A stretch of DNA of 5,007 nt from NCBI GenBank assembly GCA_029259835.1, contig JAJDEL010000693.1:1-5007 (forward strand). Direction: 5' to 3'. A program made the translations under genes and the position numbers. The notes under the pieces are model-generated. The model was not told where the DNA came from and did no database searches. It saw only the letters and a program-made list of their open reading frames with translations. The DNA comes from Planctomicrobium sp. Its GTDB lineage: Bacteria > Planctomycetota > Planctomycetia > Planctomycetales > Planctomycetaceae. Shown here in pieces: positions 3,403 to 5,007 of the stretch (its first letter is position 1; the number at the start of each line of letters is the position of its first letter).

Positions 3403-4410
3403 TTATCCAGCAGCTTTACGAATCTGCTGGAGGAGATTGTCTGGATTATGAGAAAGATGTTGATACACCCTCGCCAGCATCGTTGTGTCCTTGTGTCCCA
3501 TCAATACCGAAACAGTGATGGGGTCGAGACCGCTTTCCAGCATACGAGTCGCGAAGCTGTGTCGGAAAAGGTAGAGACAGTATTTCGTCCCCAGCTTTTT
3601 CTTGAGGCGAAAGAACCGACAGTTCACCGAGTACGGCGTCCAAGGATTTCCATCTTTATTACGGAAAATTGGCCCTTCTGGATTCGAATTCAATATTCGT
3701 TCGGTGATTTCCAACGCCCGGTCGGACAAATACACAACGCGAATTTGACGTTTTCCTTTCGCTTCTTCTTTTGGGAAGACCCAGCGAGAGTTTTTAACGT
3801 CAACGTGCCGAGCTTCCACCGCCAAAATCTCTTGCGGTCTCGCTCCAGTTTCCCACGCAGTGACAAGCAGATCCTGAAAAAAAAGATCGGTGGCTCGACT
3901 AAGGATCACGTCAAAAATCTCCTGAGTAATCAAGAGATCACGGCTTCCTTGTTGAGGCTTTTCGACATGGGCGATTGGGTTCTGCTCGATCAATCCCATT
4001 TTCTCAGCCCATCTCATTGGTCGCTGAATCGCGATGATACAGCCTCTGATGTGTCCATCCGACCAATTCGGATGGGCATCAACCCACTGTTGAATGTGAT
4101 ACGGCTTCAATTGCTTGACGGAAAGACCGTCTGGGATGGTGTCGATGAACCATTGGCACCGTTCGAGGTACCAGTCGTACGTTCGTTTGGCTCGATGCTT
4201 CAAGCACCATTCGAGGTAGGCATCAATAATCGATGCGACAGACTCTGCTTTAACCGGTTTTTGAGACACCGATTCCGAGTTGGCCATCAACTCATGAAAC
4301 AACAAAAACGCAGCTTTGCGTTCTGGACCGAGATTGTGTCGTTGTCCGTGGACAGTGACAAACCAACTCTTGCGGTCTTTTCGATACCACGGTTTAGGGG
4401 TACGAGCCAT
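3403..4410 (-). CDS. Tyrosine recombinase / site-specific integrase
   Basis: A 335-residue integrase that would catalyse insertion and excision of the element at the adjacent tRNA. Residues 5-35 (KPWYRKDRKSWFVTVHGQRHNLGPERK) form the basic N-terminal arm-binding domain. Residues 55-150 form the helical core-binding domain. Residues 155-325 form the catalytic domain: R191 (ETGARPQE), the beta-hairpin lysine (K218 or K220), R283 within YLFRHSFATRM, H306 within LMGHKDTTMLARVYQHL, and the nucleophile Y316. Y280 replaces the first His of the usual HxxR box. All other catalytic residues are present, so it looks active. The start at 4410 is supported by GGAAGG at 4417-4422, 6 bases upstream. Length is typical of island integrases. 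It is not an integron IntI: I see no IntI-specific insertion. It is transcribed away from the tRNA and converges on the excisionase operon. Confidence 0.97.
   Translation of the reverse strand: MARTPKPWYRKDRKSWFVTVHGQRHNLGPERKAAFLLFHELMANSESVSQKPVKAESVASIIDAYLEWCLKHRAKRTYDWYLERCQWFIDTIPDGLSVKQLKPYHIQQWVDAHPNWSDGHIRGCIIAIQRPMRWAEKMGLIEQNPIAHVEKPQQGSRDLLITQEIFDVILSRATDLFFQDLLVTAWETGARPQEILAVEARHVDVKNSRWVFPKEEAKGKRQIRVVYLSDRALEITERILNSNPEGPIFRNKDGNPWTPYSVNCRFFRLKKKLGTKYCLYLFRHSFATRMLESGLDPITVSVLMGHKDTTMLARVYQHLSHNPDNLLQQIRKAAG
3407..3430. repeat. 7-bp hairpin inside the integrase 3' end
   Basis: CCAGCAG (3407-3413) and CTGCTGG (3424-3430) are perfect inverted repeats with a 10-base loop, within the last codons of the integrase and 10 bases past the excisionase gene's stop. 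There is no T-run on either side, so it could be a weak bidirectional end signal between converging genes or a coding coincidence. Confidence 0.4.
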
Positions 4411-4416
4411 ATCAAA

Positions 4417-4422
4417 CCTTCC
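4417..4422 (-). promoter_or_regulatory. Ribosome binding site of the integrase
   Basis: Read on the minus strand, GGAAGG lies 6 bases before the ATG at 4410, which supports that start. Confidence 0.6.
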
Positions 4423-4468
4423 AATCCTGAGTTCAAGAAATACTCAGAGCAGGCTGAAAGGCTTGTTC

Positions 4469-4498
4469 CCCTCATCACGGTTGCAGCCGTGGTGAGGG
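4469..4498 (+). terminator. 12-bp hairpin in the integrase leader
   Basis: CCCTCATCACGG (4469-4480) pairs with CCGTGGTGAGGG (4487-4498) around the 6-base loop TTGCAG. On the plus strand all 12 positions pair with one U.G (4475/4492) and CTTATTCTG follows. On the minus strand the same position is a C.A mismatch and no T-run follows. It therefore fits better as a plus-strand terminator stopping antisense readthrough toward the tRNA than as an integrase leader structure. Confidence 0.4.
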
Positions 4499-4501
4499 CT
4501 T

Positions 4502-4524
4502 ATTCTGTACCGAAATTCTGTACC
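4502..4524. repeat. 10-bp direct repeats beside the attachment end
   Basis: ATTCTGTACC occurs at 4502-4511 and again at 4515-4524, a 13-base period, about 50 bases inside the tRNA 3' end and about 95 bases upstream of the integrase start. Arm-type sites for tyrosine recombinases and excisionase-binding sites are typically short direct repeats in this position. They also overlap the candidate integrase promoter. Confidence 0.55.
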
Positions 4525-4543
4525 AGTGAGTTTTAAAAGTCAA
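4515..4543 (-). promoter_or_regulatory. Candidate integrase promoter
   Basis: Read on the minus strand, TTGACT (4543-4538) and CAGAAT (4520-4515) are separated by 17 bases, matching the sigma-70 boxes at 5 and 4 of 6 positions. The -10 box lies inside one copy of the direct repeat, so a protein bound there would block transcription. The -35 box overlaps the tRNA terminator. This is a pattern-based guess. Confidence 0.3.
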
Positions 4544-4562
4544 GGACTCGTCGTAAGTCCTT
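4531..4562 (-). terminator. tRNA terminator
   Basis: On the minus strand AAGGACT (4562-4556) pairs perfectly with AGTCCTT (4548-4542) across a 7-base loop, followed by GACTTTTAAAA. It starts 10 bases after the tRNA 3' end, so it is the expected intrinsic terminator of the tRNA transcript. Confidence 0.6.
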
Positions 4563-4572
4563 TGATACCAAA

Positions 4573-4646
<74 letters not shown>

Positions 4647-5007
4647 CATGTGTCGGGCAATCTACTTACGAATGAATTGAGTCGCAAGTCTCTGAGGGAA
4701 CTAGAGAATCATGTGTGGAGACTACTCAATGACAATACCTGTCTTGATACCGCAAGGTTCACAGAAAATTTCATGTTGAGGAAACAACTTTCAGAGGCTC
4801 CTTTTCTCATTTCTCACAGATTTTGGGATCTAGTAAAAAGATTCAAGAAAAAACGGCTGCGGGCAAGAAAATCCGCTTCGTACAGCAAGGGACTTTCGGT
4901 GAGAGACGGGTTGGCCATAAATCGGGTTCGCGCCTTTGGCGAACGAACGAAATTATGTCTTCACTCCACTCAAAATGTGGGTTGCTGCTCAAAGACCAGA
5001 TATCAAC
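4647..5007. other. Chromosomal flank upstream of the tRNA, no gene seen
   Basis: About 360 bases with no convincing gene. A minus-strand frame is open from the right edge to a stop at 4843-4845 (about 54 codons), but it lacks any recognisable motif and could be chance. The stretch includes the tRNA promoter and a weak 6-bp hairpin at 4926-4944 (GTTCGC/GCGAAC). It is presumably host DNA outside the island. Confidence 0.5.
4659..4687 (-). promoter_or_regulatory. tRNA promoter
   Basis: On the minus strand TTGCGA (4687-4682) and TAGATT (4664-4659) are separated by 17 bases, each matching the sigma-70 consensus at 4 of 6 positions. Transcription would start near 4652, a few bases before the mature tRNA 5' end at 4646. 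Confidence 0.5.

Noticed and set aside
3448..4536. 362-codon plus-strand frame opposite the integrase
   Set aside because: It is the antisense shadow of a clear tyrosine recombinase with all catalytic motifs. Its own product shows no family features and has no start signal.
4843..5007. Minus-strand frame open from the right edge
   Set aside because: About 54 codons with no motif, and other frames here are open too. It cannot be told from chance.

Overview
The window looks like the integrase end of a genomic island or integrative element in a planctomycete (a Rhodopirellula/Gimesia-like relative is my best guess). The integrase type, the small hypothetical proteins and the weak or absent Shine-Dalgarno sequences point that way. 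The phylum assignment is inference from protein character, not a search result. A tRNA gene with a CAU anticodon sits on the minus strand at 4573-4646. The tyrosine recombinase gene (3403-4410, minus) lies just beyond its 3' end, which is the classic layout of an element integrated at a tRNA 3' end. The element therefore extends leftward from about 4573 and runs off the left edge. The stretch right of the tRNA (4647-5007) should be host chromosome.

From left to right: (1) 1-314, the C-terminal end of a gene resembling replication-relaxation family proteins of plasmids and integrative elements. (2) 315-1005, about 690 bases with no convincing gene but much secondary structure: a 184-base foldback (443-626) with a 16-bp and a perfect 14-bp stem, a 12-bp triplicated tandem repeat, and several compact hairpins. 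(3) 1006-2861, four small plus-strand cargo genes. They include a diverged paralogous pair (1006-1269 and 2607-2861, gapless over 84 residues), a CxxC/CxxC zinc-ribbon protein (1689-1880) and a cysteine-rich orphan (1956-2264). Each is followed by its own hairpin and separated from the next by noncoding DNA, so they look like independently transcribed units rather than an operon. (4) 2942-3396, a two-gene operon: a small mobile-element protein and an excisionase-type helix-turn-helix protein. (5) The integrase, converging on that operon with 6 bp between stop codons. (6) A 162-bp integrase leader holding a 10-bp direct repeat, a 12-bp hairpin and a tRNA terminator, then the tRNA.

In working terms, the right end is an integration/excision control module: integrase, putative directionality factor and candidate arm-type repeats beside attR in the tRNA. 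The left end is the tail of a replication or mobilisation function, and the middle is small cargo of unknown role. The most unusual signal is the structured noncoding region 315-1005. Its wobble pairs are G.U only when read from the plus strand, which favours a folded plus-strand RNA, although a foldback DNA repeat or an origin is also possible.
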